Shown: positions 8,576 to 17,264 of the stretch, piece after piece
How positions within the stretch are numbered: the stretch's first letter is position 1
Layout of the letters: each line of letters opens with the position of its first letter
Assembly (NCBI GenBank): GCA_949299375.1
Contig: CASGAH010000010.1
Span: 1-35,827, forward strand
Source: an uncultured Eubacteriales bacterium
GTDB taxonomy: Bacteria; Bacillota; Clostridia; Lachnospirales; Lachnospiraceae
DNA: 35,827 nucleotides
Direction: 5' to 3'
Notes under the pieces: model-generated
The model's database searches: none
What the model saw: only the letters and a program-made list of their open reading frames with translations
What the model was told of the DNA's origin: nothing
Translations under genes and position numbers: made by a program

Positions 8576-9367
8576 TTATTCAAAGTTTCTCTGGAAGAAA
8601 TCCGGGAGCTCTGTTCCATTCTCCAGGCTGTTTTTGAAACTGGAAATGGAGGATGAGGCAACTGCGATGGAACTCATCAGCTTTCCAAACATGACTGCAT
8701 TGAAAATGTGAAGGTCTTTGGATGGAAGCGGCTTCATCAGGTGCCCTTGGATGGCGTCGTACTGTCCTGTGATGCGCATCAGCTGATCCAGAATGCGGTA
8801 GTGAAGATTGCCCGGCGCCACCAGAATCTTTTTGATCAAACGCATCTGGAAGAGGCAGGAGCGGGCTGTCTTCGAATCAATGGACGGATAGAGGGAGGCA
8901 ATGGTGTCTGCGGTCGTATCGTCCACCGGGATGAGCTTCCAGACTTTGCTTGCTCGCGGGAGGATCTCATCCCGCTCCATCATAAACCGCTCAAATTCTG
9001 TTTCCAGTTCAATGTGTCCGAGTCCAAACTCCTCGATGGAGGAATTGACATAGCTGTGGCATTCGCTGTCTAAGACAAAATGGCAAATCAATCCCAGGAC
9101 ATAGGCGTACTGGGGACTGTTTTTTCCGCATTCGCGGATGACCTCCATCATGGGGAGCAGCAAATCGGCGGCGGGCTCATGGTGAATGTCGGAACCAAGC
9201 TGTGCAATCCGATTGATCTGGAAAGGCTTGTAGTAGAACAAAAAGTCCGGACCTTGCAATCCGATGCGAAACTGGGAAAGATATGAGTGGATGATTTTTT
9301 TATCTTTCTTGTCCAGAGATTTGTAAACGTGTTTTCCAAATTTGTCATGTGCGTAAATAGCAGGCAT
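8576..9367 (-). CDS. Zinc-dependent phospholipase C-like protein
   Basis: The 263-residue protein begins MPAIYAHDKFGKHVY. It has spaced metal-ligand candidates of the zinc-dependent phospholipase C/P1 nuclease-like fold: H7, D41 in QGPDFLFYY, H62-H63 in DIHHEPA, H96 and D100 in CHFVLDSECH with H104, and H118-E122 in GHIELE. The ATG at 9367 is used because a GGAG sits a proper distance upstream on that strand; the longer frame to 9601 runs through non-coding sequence. No signal peptide is evident, so it is probably cytoplasmic. It is convergent with murD and divergent from spmB, and its substrate is unknown. Confidence 0.75.
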   Translation of the reverse strand: MPAIYAHDKFGKHVYKSLDKKDKKIIHSYLSQFRIGLQGPDFLFYYKPFQINRIAQLGSDIHHEPAADLLLPMMEVIRECGKNSPQYAYVLGLICHFVLDSECHSYVNSSIEEFGLGHIELETEFERFMMERDEILPRASKVWKLIPVDDTTADTIASLYPSIDSKTARSCLFQMRLIKKILVAPGNLHYRILDQLMRITGQYDAIQGHLMKPLPSKDLHIFNAVMFGKLMSSIAVASSSISSFKNSLENGTELPDFFQRNFE

Positions 9368-9430
9368 AGCGAGATTCTCCTTTTGCTCATTTCCTATGGA
9401 CAGTATACCACAAACGAACAAAAAAGGAAG

Positions 9431-9463
9431 GAAAAAATGAAGAAAAAATGAAGAAAAAATGAA
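9431..9463. repeat. Three tandem 11-bp copies
   Basis: GAAAAAATGAA is repeated three times without change (9431-9441, 9442-9452, 9453-9463) in the intergenic space between the divergent phospholipase-like gene and spmB. Confidence 0.85.
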
Positions 9464-9478
9464 ATTTTGCTGCAAAAT
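9464..9478. promoter_or_regulatory. 15-bp palindrome between divergent genes
   Basis: ATTTTGC-T-GCAAAAT is a perfect dyad directly after the tandem repeats. It could be an operator for one or both divergent genes. No regulator is recognised and no clear spmB promoter was found between 9480 and 9590. Confidence 0.35.
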
Positions 9479-9600
9479 GAAACGATTCGACCCTTTTTGG
9501 AGGATGGGAATGCTTTTTTGGGGGAAACGAAGCGGGAAGACATAGCAGGAGAAGACGGGGAATAAGAATAGATAACGCGCATCGCACGAGGAGAAGTGCA

Positions 9601-10140
9601 ATGAGATTTTTGATGTATGTGTCGGACTGTATGATTCCCCTTTTGATTGTCTATCTGGCTGCGGTCGGCATTTCTAAAAAAAATCCGGTCTATGATCAGT
9701 TTGTGGAGGGCGCCAAGGAAGGGATCGGGACGGTCTTTCAAATTCTTCCAACGCTTGTCGGGCTGATGATCGGGGTGGGGGTCCTGCGGGCGAGCGGATT
9801 TTTGGACTTTCTTTCCGGGATTTTGCAAAAACCGATGGAGTGGCTTCACATTCCATCGGAGCTTGTCCCGGTCATCGTTGTGAGAATGTTTTCCTCCTCG
9901 GCAGCTACGGGGCTTGTCCTTGATCTGTTTGAGACATACGGTCCGGATTCGCTTGTGGGGACAATGGCATCGATTCTGATGGGATGTACCGAGACGATCT
10001 TTTATACGATGAGCGTATATTTTATGACGGCAAAAATCACGAAGACAAAATGGACGCTCCCGGGCGCACTGTTTGGAACGGCGGCGGGAATTGCGGCGAG
10101 CGTATGCCTGGCGCTGTGGATGATGGCATCGGGGGGATAA
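9601..10140 (+). CDS. spmB: Spore maturation protein B
   Basis: The 179-residue Gate-domain membrane protein has family stretches YDQFVEGAKEGIGTVFQILPTLVGLMIGVGVLRASG (about residues 31-66), PVIVVRMFSSSAATGL and GTMASILMGCTETIFYTMSVYF. It partners SpmA in spore maturation. GAGGAG precedes the ATG by about 8 bases. The gene stands alone here, with spmA about 4 kb upstream on the same strand and a minus-strand gene between them, so it must have its own promoter. Length is normal for the family. Confidence 0.93.
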   Translation: MRFLMYVSDCMIPLLIVYLAAVGISKKNPVYDQFVEGAKEGIGTVFQILPTLVGLMIGVGVLRASGFLDFLSGILQKPMEWLHIPSELVPVIVVRMFSSSAATGLVLDLFETYGPDSLVGTMASILMGCTETIFYTMSVYFMTAKITKTKWTLPGALFGTAAGIAASVCLALWMMASGG

Positions 10141-10185
10141 AGATTTTGGAGCGTTTGCTTTGAGACAAAGGATTTTGGGAGCTTA

Positions 10186-10214
10186 TTGACTTATTTCCGG
10201 GGAAGAATTATACT
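10186..10214 (+). promoter_or_regulatory. Sigma-A promoter of the polysaccharide operon
   Basis: TTGACT (10186-10191) and TATACT (10209-10214) are separated by exactly 17 bases, each one mismatch from consensus. The start would be near 10221, leaving a leader of about 125 nt. Two similar blocks, GATTTTGGAGC and GATTTTGGGAGC (10142-10182), lie just upstream and could bind a regulator. Confidence 0.78.
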
Positions 10215-10344
10215 GAACAGTAAGTTCGAAAAGGAAGGTGAGAAACCCAATTGTCAGGGAAACTTGCGTTTTCGGCAATGTACGGACAGGTCAGGCCGAT
10301 CGGGAGAGATACAGAGAAAGGGAATCTCAAAAAAAGAAAAGAAG

Positions 10345-11589
10345 ATGAAGAGTAACAACAAAGCAGAGGTCATGAATCAAAAAAGACATGTATTTATCAT
10401 CGGATCCAAAGGAATTCCGGCCAATTATGGAGGGTTTGAGACGTTTGTGGACTGCTTGATCCGGCATCACAAAGAGGACTCCATTCTCTATCATGTAGCC
10501 TGCAAGACGGCCTGGAGAGAGGGCAGGGAGAATGTGATCTATCACGGTGCAGACTGTTTTTTTATTCGTGTTCCAAATGTCGGTGCGGCGCAGGCCGTGT
10601 ATTATGATATCCAGGCATTCCGGTATTGTTTGGCGTATATCGAACAAAATAAGATTCAGGGGGCGATTGTGTATGTGCTTGCCTGTCGGATCGGATGTGT
10701 GATTTCACATTTCAAAAGGCGGCTTGCCAGGCTGGGCGGGTGTCTGTATGTGAATCCGGACGGACAGGAGTGGAAGAGAGCCAAGTGGAATCGTCTCATC
10801 CGGCAGTACTGGAAGTTTTCGGAGAGGAAAATGATTCAGTATGCTGACCGGATTGTGTGCGATTCCATCCATATGGAGCGCTATATCCGGGAGCGGTATG
10901 CCCGCTATTGTCCCAGAACGACGTATCTCTCCTACGGTGCAGACGTGACAGAGCGAAAGGGCACGATGAGTGAGAAATGCAGGCAATGGTTTCGGGAATG
11001 GGGGATAGAGCCGGGCGGATATTATCTTGCCGTGGGGCGCTTTGTCCCCGAAAACAATTTTGAGACAATGCTCCGGGAATTTTCTGCCGCGAAGACGGAC
11101 AAAAAATTTGTTCTGATTTCCAATCTGGAGCAGAACCGATTTTATCAGAATCTGGAGGAAAAAACGGGCTTTGAGGAGGATTCGAGGATCTGCTTTGTCG
11201 GAACGGTCTATGACAAGGATCTCTTAAAAGAGATTCGGACATGGGCGTTTGCCTACATTCACGGTCATCAGGTGGGGGGAACCAATCCGTCGCTTCTGGA
11301 GTCGTTAGGGTCTACCGACTTAAACCTGCTGCTTGACGTCTGTTTTAACCGGGAAGTGGCTCTGGAAAGCGCCGTCTACTGGACGAAGGAGAAAGGGTCG
11401 CTGGCAGCTGCAATCGAAGAGGCAGAGCGGATGACAAAGGAAACGAGGCAAATGTTTTCAAAGAGGGCAAAAAAACGGATCCGGGAGGCATTTGACTGGA
11501 ATGACGTCTCGCAAATGTATGAGACACTGTTTAAGAAGGAAAAGAAAGGAGAATCTGCGCGGGTACGGAAAAGCAGAGAAAGCAAGTGA
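10345..11589 (+). CDS. DUF1972-family glycosyltransferase (rhamnosyltransferase-like)
   Basis: The protein is a GT-B glycosyltransferase. The N-terminal FIIGSKGIPANYGGFETFVD is the hallmark of the DUF1972/Cps2T-type rhamnosyltransferases that often add the second sugar of a repeat unit. The C-terminal half has YYLAVGRFVPENNFETML and HGHQVGGTNPSLLESLGST, the usual donor-binding region. The frame is open from 10186, but that point is the promoter -35 box, so I start at the ATG at 10345 (414 residues); the ATG at 10372 is a second candidate. The tail is very lysine- and arginine-rich. As first gene behind the operon promoter it probably starts repeat-unit elongation. No priming transferase was found. 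Confidence 0.8.
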   Translation: MKSNNKAEVMNQKRHVFIIGSKGIPANYGGFETFVDCLIRHHKEDSILYHVACKTAWREGRENVIYHGADCFFIRVPNVGAAQAVYYDIQAFRYCLAYIEQNKIQGAIVYVLACRIGCVISHFKRRLARLGGCLYVNPDGQEWKRAKWNRLIRQYWKFSERKMIQYADRIVCDSIHMERYIRERYARYCPRTTYLSYGADVTERKGTMSEKCRQWFREWGIEPGGYYLAVGRFVPENNFETMLREFSAAKTDKKFVLISNLEQNRFYQNLEEKTGFEEDSRICFVGTVYDKDLLKEIRTWAFAYIHGHQVGGTNPSLLESLGSTDLNLLLDVCFNREVALESAVYWTKEKGSLAAAIEEAERMTKETRQMFSKRAKKRIREAFDWNDVSQMYETLFKKEKKGESARVRKSRESK

Positions 11590-11682
11590 TCTGTTTTGCC
11601 GTTCCATTTCCATTTGGGGGGGAGGAAAGGCTGCGGAAAGCGCTGTTGTATGGAAAGACGCAGATAGAAAACGGGCTGTAAA

Positions 11683-12483
11683 TTGAAGATTAAAATTATT
11701 GTGGCATCTCATAAAGCATATCGTATGCCGGATGCGGACATTTATCTTCCGATGTGGGTCGGGGCTCAGCTGGAGGAGGAGAAGGTGTGTCCGGGATATC
11801 AAAAAGACAATACCGGGGAAAATATCTCCCGGAAGAACCGCTCGTTTTGCGAGCTGACGGCGCTTTATTGGGCATGGAAAAATTTAGACGTGGATTATAT
11901 CGGGCAGGTTCATTACCGGAGACATTTCTCGGTTCAAAAGAAGAAAAACAAAGATCCATGGAGCCGGATTTTGACATCCGGGGAGGCACAGAAACTGTGC
12001 GAGAAATATGATATTATTCTTCCGAGAAAACGTTATTACTGCATAGAGAGTTTGTATTCCCACTATGCGCACACGCACGATGCACAGCATCTGGAGGCAT
12101 CGAGGCGAATCGTTGCCGCGCGGCATCCGGAGTCGCTGGAATATTTCGATGCCGCGCTCAAGAAGCGATCCGGCCACATGTTTAACATGTATCTGATGAG
12201 AAAATCGCTGTCGGACGAGTATTGTGAGTGGCTGTTTGACATCTTATTTGAGCTGGAAAAACAGATCGACGAGAAGGGACTCTCTCCGTTTCAGAGGCGG
12301 TTTTACGGGCGGGTCAGTGAGATTTTGCTCAATGTGTGGATTTGCCAGAAGCGGGAGGAACAGCCGGAGTTAAAGACAAAGACAATCGGCTGGATTTCGA
12401 TGGAGCCGGTTCCGTGGAGAGAGAAAACAAATGCCTTTCTGCGGGCAAAATATCTGGGAGAGAAATACAGCAAAAGTTTTTGA
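11683..12483 (+). CDS. DUF4422 capsule-type glycosyltransferase
   Basis: The 266-residue protein begins with a TTG codon as (M)KIKIIVASHKAY. It contains YLPMWVGAQ, NISRKNRSFCELTALYWAWKN and DYIGQVHYRRHF, the conserved blocks of the DUF4422 family found in capsule loci and treated as glycosyltransferases. It is cytoplasmic, with no membrane segment. The ribosome site before TTG is weak, and a 93-base gap with no other gene separates it from the upstream glycosyltransferase. Sugar specificity cannot be read from the sequence. Confidence 0.72.
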   Translation: MKIKIIVASHKAYRMPDADIYLPMWVGAQLEEEKVCPGYQKDNTGENISRKNRSFCELTALYWAWKNLDVDYIGQVHYRRHFSVQKKKNKDPWSRILTSGEAQKLCEKYDIILPRKRYYCIESLYSHYAHTHDAQHLEASRRIVAARHPESLEYFDAALKKRSGHMFNMYLMRKSLSDEYCEWLFDILFELEKQIDEKGLSPFQRRFYGRVSEILLNVWICQKREEQPELKTKTIGWISMEPVPWREKTNAFLRAKYLGEKYSKSF

Positions 12484-12522
12484 CGGGAGAAAACGCGAAG
12501 ACAGAGAGATGAGAGGGATTCT

Positions 12523-13464
12523 ATGGGATTGAACACGATGTTAAAAACACTGGATCCTTCGAAAGAAGGGCTTCTGGTTTTGAGAGAAGAGGACATTGGG
12601 GCGGTTCATGAACTGCTCCTGGAGATGGTTCGCGACATTGCACAAGTCTGCGAGGCGCATCAGATTGCGTGGTCTTTGAGCGGCGGGAGCATTCTTGGGG
12701 CAATTCGTCATCACGGGTTTATTCCCTGGGATGACGACATTGACTTGAACATGACGAGGGCGGAATTTGAGCGCTTCCGGGCCGTCTTTCCGGGGGCGTA
12801 TGGGGACCGGTATGAGCTGAAAATACCGGGGGACGACGGATATTTGTTTCACTTTCCGAAGATCTTTCGAAAAGACACGAAATTTCGGGAGATCCTTTCG
12901 AAGGAGGAAGGGGAAAATGGGCTTTATGTAGATATTTTTATTATGGAGAATTGTCCGGACCACGCATTGCCGCGTCTGCTTCACGGGATGGTGTGCAGTG
13001 CGTTTCTTTTGCTTCTCTCGTCGCGCCGGGTATGGGAGTGCCGCAAAACGCTCCTGCAATATGGCAAAGACAATCCGGTTTTTCAAAGAGAAATCCGAAA
13101 GAGGATGTTTTTGGGACGGCTCGTCTGTTTTGGCTCGATGGAGGGATGGCTGAGGGCGGCAAACCGCTGTTTTCAATGGGTGAAGCGGGAGACGACAAAG
13201 CAGATCGTCATTCCGAGCGGAGGCGCCCACTATTTTGGCGAAATCTTCGATCGGGAGAAAGTCTGTCAGTTTGTCCGCGTTCCATTTGAGACAGAAAAGT
13301 GGCCGATTCCAAAGGATGCACCGTATTATCTGTCGGAGCGATATGGGAAAACGTATATGACACTTCCCCCGAAGGAAAAACGGGAAGCACATACGCTTGT
13401 GGAATTGGATCTGGGGGAGAAAAGGAGGCAAGATGGCTGCACATACGAAACTTCAAAAATCTGA
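12523..13464 (+). CDS. licD: LicD-family phosphotransferase 1
   Basis: The 313-residue protein has the LicD nucleotidyltransferase-fold core: LSGGSILGAIRHHGFIPWDD followed by DIDLNM (residues 52-77), with the DDD metal cluster intact. LicD proteins move phosphocholine or another phospho-substituent (for example from a CDP-activated donor) onto surface glycans. GAGAGGGA lies upstream of the ATG. The stop overlaps the next licD by 32 bases. The two copies are diverged, so they probably act on different acceptors or donors. A CDP-forming enzyme is encoded two genes downstream, which fits a CDP-linked donor. Confidence 0.85.
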   Translation: MGLNTMLKTLDPSKEGLLVLREEDIGAVHELLLEMVRDIAQVCEAHQIAWSLSGGSILGAIRHHGFIPWDDDIDLNMTRAEFERFRAVFPGAYGDRYELKIPGDDGYLFHFPKIFRKDTKFREILSKEEGENGLYVDIFIMENCPDHALPRLLHGMVCSAFLLLLSSRRVWECRKTLLQYGKDNPVFQREIRKRMFLGRLVCFGSMEGWLRAANRCFQWVKRETTKQIVIPSGGAHYFGEIFDREKVCQFVRVPFETEKWPIPKDAPYYLSERYGKTYMTLPPKEKREAHTLVELDLGEKRRQDGCTYETSKI

Positions 13465-14290
13465 CTGCGGAAGAAGGATGACAGAGGAGGAGACCCGAAC
13501 GATTCAGATGGATTTGCTCCGCACGCTGGCAGCTTACTGTGAGCGGCACAAGCTGCGCTGCTATTTGTCCGGGGGAACACTTCTCGGGGCGATTCGCCAC
13601 AAAGGATTTATTCCCTGGGACGATGACATTGATGTGAATATGCCGCGCCCGGACTGCGAGAAACTGTTTCGCATGACCGGAGGAAAGATCAACGGATGTG
13701 TGCTTGCGCCGCCGGATTTAGACGGGACAATCCCGTGCTGTGAATCGTTCCGGCTGTATGCGTCAGAAGGGATCATTGAAAGTTATGTGGGAGGGACAGC
13801 AAAAAAACCGCGCTATTATCCGATCTATATTGATATCTTTCCGATTGAGGGACTTCCGTCGGGACAGTGCGCATTGAGATGGCACTATGCCAAGCTTGTA
13901 TTTTTGAGAAAGATGATGCGCGTTTCCTCGCTGAGCCGGATGGAGGGATCCGACATCCGGGCGCATCTGTTTCATCTTGCGGCATGGATTCCGGCGAAGT
14001 GGATCGGATATTCCAGGTGGAGCAGGTGGATTCAAAAACTTGTGAGAAAATATGAATTTGACCGCTGCGAATATGTGGGGGTCATGACGGCTCCCGTACA
14101 CACGACAGAGGAGCGGGTCAGAAAGTGTGATTATCTTCCCGCTGTGGAAGTCGTCTTTGAGGGAGAGACGTACCGTGCGCCCGCCAATTATGACACATAT
14201 TTGACACAGCTGTACGGGGATTATAAAACACTTCCTCCGAAAGAAAAACGGCATTCGCATCACCAATATAAGGTGTACTGGAGAAAATAG
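13433..14290 (+). CDS. licD: LicD-family phosphotransferase 2
   Basis: The 285-residue protein has the same core, LSGGTLLGAIRHKGFIPWDD followed by DIDVNM (residues 45-70), and the C-terminal YGDYKTLPPKEKR that also occurs in the upstream copy as YGKTYMTLPPKEKR. The start at 13433 is set by AGGAGG (13423-13428) four bases upstream, which lies inside the end of the first licD; the longer frame to 13397 lacks such a site. The tandem arrangement suggests an old duplication or two recruited paralogs. Like its neighbour it should transfer a phospho-linked group to the repeat unit in the cytoplasm before flipping. Confidence 0.85.
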   Translation: MAAHTKLQKSDCGRRMTEEETRTIQMDLLRTLAAYCERHKLRCYLSGGTLLGAIRHKGFIPWDDDIDVNMPRPDCEKLFRMTGGKINGCVLAPPDLDGTIPCCESFRLYASEGIIESYVGGTAKKPRYYPIYIDIFPIEGLPSGQCALRWHYAKLVFLRKMMRVSSLSRMEGSDIRAHLFHLAAWIPAKWIGYSRWSRWIQKLVRKYEFDRCEYVGVMTAPVHTTEERVRKCDYLPAVEVVFEGETYRAPANYDTYLTQLYGDYKTLPPKEKRHSHHQYKVYWRK

Positions 14291-14353
14291 AACATTGAAA
14301 TATTGCACACCGGCGCAGCGGTCTTTCAAGGGGGCTGCGGGGAAGGGAGAGAA

Positions 14354-15118
14354 ATGATGAAAGTTGCGCTTTTGACAGCGGCGGGAACGGCATCGAGGAT
14401 GCATCAGGATATCCCGAAACAGTTTATTCATGTGGACAACAAACCGATTATTCTGCACACGATGGAGGCATTTCAGCGCCACCCGGGCATTGACGCCATG
14501 ATTGTTGTCACACTGCCGTCCTGGAGTGATGTATTGTGGGCTTACGCCAGACAATTTAATATGACAAAATTGAGGTGGGTCGTTGCCGGAGGGGAGAGCG
14601 GGCAGGAGTCGATTCGCAGAGGGCTGGAAGCGCTGAAAGAGGAGCTGTCGTATGACGATGTCATTCTTGTCCACGACGGGAACCGTCCGCTTGTCTCCGC
14701 GGAAGTGATTTCGGACAGTCTGGCGACGTTTTCCAAGTTTGGGAGTGCTGTGGCGGTCGTCCCCTGCACCGAAGTTGTCTTTGAAAGTGAAGACGGTCGC
14801 TCCTCCTGCACATCGATGGAGCGGGAGAAAGTCTTTCGGACGCAGACGCCGCACACGTATCGGTTTGGCGAGCTTGTGCAGGCGCACGAGCAGGCAAAGA
14901 TCCTCGGAATTCAAAATACGGCGGCTTCCTGCGTCCTGATGAAGGAACTTGGGAAAACCGTCTATTTCTCCAAAGGATCGGAGGAAAATTTAAAGATTAC
15001 GACGCTGGAGGATCTGCGCATTTTTAAGGCGCTGTTAAGCACGAGAGAAGATGCCTGGATTAAGAGACAGCCGGGACAGGACGGCGGAGTGCAAAGAGGG
15101 GACAGACAATATGGATAA
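14354..15118 (+). CDS. IspD/TarI-type cytidylyltransferase
   Basis: The protein of about 254 residues starts MMKVALLTAAGTASRM and continues DIPKQF, the CTP-binding loop of the IspD/TarI family. VAGGESGQESIRRGLEAL and VILVHDGNRPLVS are the other family blocks. GGGAGAG precedes a double ATG (14354, 14357). The setting among LicD and capsule genes points to a CDP-alditol or similar activated donor rather than isoprenoid synthesis. The usual TarI lead AAGxGxRMG is altered to AAGTASRMH. It overlaps the epimerase gene by 8 bases, so the two probably make one precursor. Confidence 0.78.
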   Translation: MMKVALLTAAGTASRMHQDIPKQFIHVDNKPIILHTMEAFQRHPGIDAMIVVTLPSWSDVLWAYARQFNMTKLRWVVAGGESGQESIRRGLEALKEELSYDDVILVHDGNRPLVSAEVISDSLATFSKFGSAVAVVPCTEVVFESEDGRSSCTSMEREKVFRTQTPHTYRFGELVQAHEQAKILGIQNTAASCVLMKELGKTVYFSKGSEENLKITTLEDLRIFKALLSTREDAWIKRQPGQDGGVQRGDRQYG

Positions 15119-16163
15119 TGCCGAACAATACCGAATGGATCTGCGCCGGATTCAGGACGCCATCCCGAACCTGGACCGTCTGCGGGAGTCCTCGGTTCTT
15201 GTCACCGGTGCGGGGGGACTGATCTGCTCGGCCGTTGTTGATTTTCTGATCGAACTCAACGATACGCGCGATGCTCGTCTGCACATTTACGCGGCAGCCC
15301 GAAGCCGCGACCGGATTTGGGCGCGGTTCGGGGAGCGGATGGAGCGGGCGGATGTCCACTTTCTGCAGTACGATGCGATGGAGGCGATCGCGTCAGATGT
15401 GCGCTTTGACGTTGTCATTCACGGCGCTGGAAATGCCAATCCGAAGATGTACGCCGAAAAACCTGTGGAGACGATGATGGCGCATCTGATGGGGCTGCGA
15501 TATGTGATGGAATATCAGATCGCCCATGGCGGGGGGCGGGTGCTGTACCTCTCCTCGAGCGAAGTGTACGGACGCAGGGGCGGCTCTGCCCCCTACAGGG
15601 AAGAGGAGTGTCATTTTGTCGATCTTCTGGACCCGAGATCGTGCTACCCCTCGGCAAAGCGTGCGGCGGAGACGATGTGCGCCGCCTACAGAAAAGAGTA
15701 CGGCATTGACGCGGTCATTGTCCGCCCGGGACATGTCTATGGCCCGACGATGACTGCGTCGGACAACCGGGCTTCGTCGCAGTTTCCGCGCGATGTGATC
15801 GAGGGAAACGACATCGTTATGAAGAGCGCGGGCGCGCAGATGCGCTCGTACTGCTATGTGCTGGACTGCGTCTCCGCAATGATTGCGGTGCTCTTAAACG
15901 GAGCATCCGGCCAGGCGTACAACATTTCAAATCCGCAGTCTGTTGTGACGATCCGGGAGCTGGCAGAGTGTTTTGCAAAAGCGGGAGGAAAAAAGGTCGT
16001 CACAAAACTGCCTTCGGAGCGGGAAGCGGAAGGATACAACAAGATGGAGTACTCTGTGCTCGACTCGTCAAAACTGGAAGCGCTCGGCTGGAAGCCGTGT
16101 TTTGACGCTGCGCTGGGGACAAAACGCACCATCGATTTGCTGAGAAGGAGCCAAAAAACGTGA
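15111..16163 (+). CDS. NAD-dependent epimerase/dehydratase (extended SDR)
   Basis: The 350-residue protein has a dinucleotide-binding VTGAGGLIC (residues 31-39), the catalytic set S148-S150 in LYLSSSEVYG and the Y179-xxx-K183 pair in CYPSAK, and RPGHVYGPTM near the substrate cleft. It belongs to the extended short-chain dehydrogenases that epimerise, dehydrate or decarboxylate nucleotide sugars. The start at 15111 has AGAGGGG about 9 bases upstream; the frame to 15051 lacks one. Overlap with the cytidylyltransferase suggests a shared CDP-linked substrate, but UDP- or dTDP-sugars are equally possible. Confidence 0.78.
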   Translation: MDNAEQYRMDLRRIQDAIPNLDRLRESSVLVTGAGGLICSAVVDFLIELNDTRDARLHIYAAARSRDRIWARFGERMERADVHFLQYDAMEAIASDVRFDVVIHGAGNANPKMYAEKPVETMMAHLMGLRYVMEYQIAHGGGRVLYLSSSEVYGRRGGSAPYREEECHFVDLLDPRSCYPSAKRAAETMCAAYRKEYGIDAVIVRPGHVYGPTMTASDNRASSQFPRDVIEGNDIVMKSAGAQMRSYCYVLDCVSAMIAVLLNGASGQAYNISNPQSVVTIRELAECFAKAGGKKVVTKLPSEREAEGYNKMEYSVLDSSKLEALGWKPCFDAALGTKRTIDLLRRSQKT

Positions 16164-17251
16164 TTTACTGTGTCAGGGAAGTGCAAAGCGATCAAAAGCT
16201 TTTTAAAACAGCGGGAACGAAGGCCAGGGATGACGCCGATGCCATCTTCCTTCGAGAGGGGGCGCACCCGATTGAAATCCCCGCGCCGATTGAGCGGAGG
16301 GGAGAGAAAAACCCGCTCAAAAAGATGGCCGGACATGTGGATGCCGCCCGGCGCTGGCGGGAGAAATTGTCGATTCTTTCTCCCGGCGATGTGCTCTGCG
16401 TGCAGTTTCCGGTTGTGGAACACTCTGTCTTTTTGTACCGGGAATTTCGGCGCCTGAAAAAGAAGGGAGTTCACATCGTACTTTTGATTCATGATCTGGA
16501 ATTGCTGCGCAAAGGAAGGGGCGCAGACGTTTCCGTGCCGAAAAAAATTCGTGTTTCCTTTGAGGAGACACGGATTTTAAAAAACTGCAGCAGCATCATT
16601 GCGCACAATCCCTCGATGATCCGCTATCTGTCAGGGATTGGAATTCCGGAAGAAAAGATGGTCTCGCTCGGGCTGTTTGATTATCTGATTCCGGAGTATG
16701 ATGCGCAGTGGATGGAACAAAGAGAGATTCGAAAAGATCTTCCGGTGATCGTCGCTGGAAATTTGAGACCGCACAAAGCCGGGTATGTCTATCGGCTCCA
16801 AGGGTGCGGCCGGTTTTTTCTGTTTGGCGTCGGATATGAGGGGAAGGAGGAGGAATCGATCCGCTATTTTGGTTCCTTTTCTCCGCAGGAACTGCCATAC
16901 CGCCTCCGGGGAAGTTTCGGACTTGTCTGGGACGGCGACGACACGAAAACATGTGCGGGCATTTTCGGGGAATATTTGCGCATCAACAATCCCCATAAAG
17001 TGTCTCTCTACCTGGCATCTTCGATTCCCGTCATTGTCTGGAAACAGTCGGCGCTTGCCGAAACGCTCGTCCGTCTTCGATGCGCGATTGCGGTCGATTC
17101 CCTGGAGGAGATCGGCGGGGCAATTGCCGCAATGTCAGAGGAAACGTATGAGGAATATCGGGCCAATGCCGAAAAAATAGGCAGAAAACTTCGGCAGGGA
17201 GCGCAGTTAAAGGCGGCACTTGCGGCGTGTCTGTCGTCTGTGCCATCGTAA
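16160..17251 (+). CDS. Glycosyltransferase, Gtf3/galactofuranosyltransferase-like
   Basis: The 363-residue protein begins at a GTG overlapping the previous stop (GTGA). Its layout fits GT-B enzymes of the Gtf3/WefE type: N-terminal domain with SPGDVLCVQFPVVEH and VLLIHDLELLRKG, middle SIIAHNPSMIRYL, and C-terminal FGLVWDGDDTKTC followed by INNPHKVSLYLASSIPVIVW. The NPHK..LYLA..IPVIVW block is typical of that family. No membrane segment is seen. It would add a later sugar of the repeat unit. Donor specificity is unknown. Confidence 0.68.
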   Translation: MIYCVREVQSDQKLFKTAGTKARDDADAIFLREGAHPIEIPAPIERRGEKNPLKKMAGHVDAARRWREKLSILSPGDVLCVQFPVVEHSVFLYREFRRLKKKGVHIVLLIHDLELLRKGRGADVSVPKKIRVSFEETRILKNCSSIIAHNPSMIRYLSGIGIPEEKMVSLGLFDYLIPEYDAQWMEQREIRKDLPVIVAGNLRPHKAGYVYRLQGCGRFFLFGVGYEGKEEESIRYFGSFSPQELPYRLRGSFGLVWDGDDTKTCAGIFGEYLRINNPHKVSLYLASSIPVIVWKQSALAETLVRLRCAIAVDSLEEIGGAIAAMSEETYEEYRANAEKIGRKLRQGAQLKAALAACLSSVPS

Positions 17252-17264
17252 GGAGGAGAAAAGA

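Noticed and set aside
8474..8656. Plus-strand ORF of 60 codons after the murD terminator
   Set aside because: It lies on the terminator stem and opposite the phospholipase-like gene; shadow frame.
9480..9590. Sporulation sigma-factor promoter for spmB
   Set aside because: Fragments resembling forespore or mother-cell boxes occur but none has both boxes at proper spacing.
9368..9601. Long N-terminal extension of the phospholipase-like gene on the minus strand
   Set aside because: It runs through tandem repeats and low-complexity intergenic sequence; the start at 9367 has a clear GGAG.
10186..10344. N-terminal extension of the DUF1972 glycosyltransferase starting at TTG 10186
   Set aside because: That codon is the -35 box of a well-formed promoter, and the extension has no family likeness.
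10240..10350. Small leader ORF with AAGGAAGG and GTG before the polysaccharide operon
   Set aside because: About 36 codons, highly basic, no recognisable peptide features; likely chance in a purine-rich leader.
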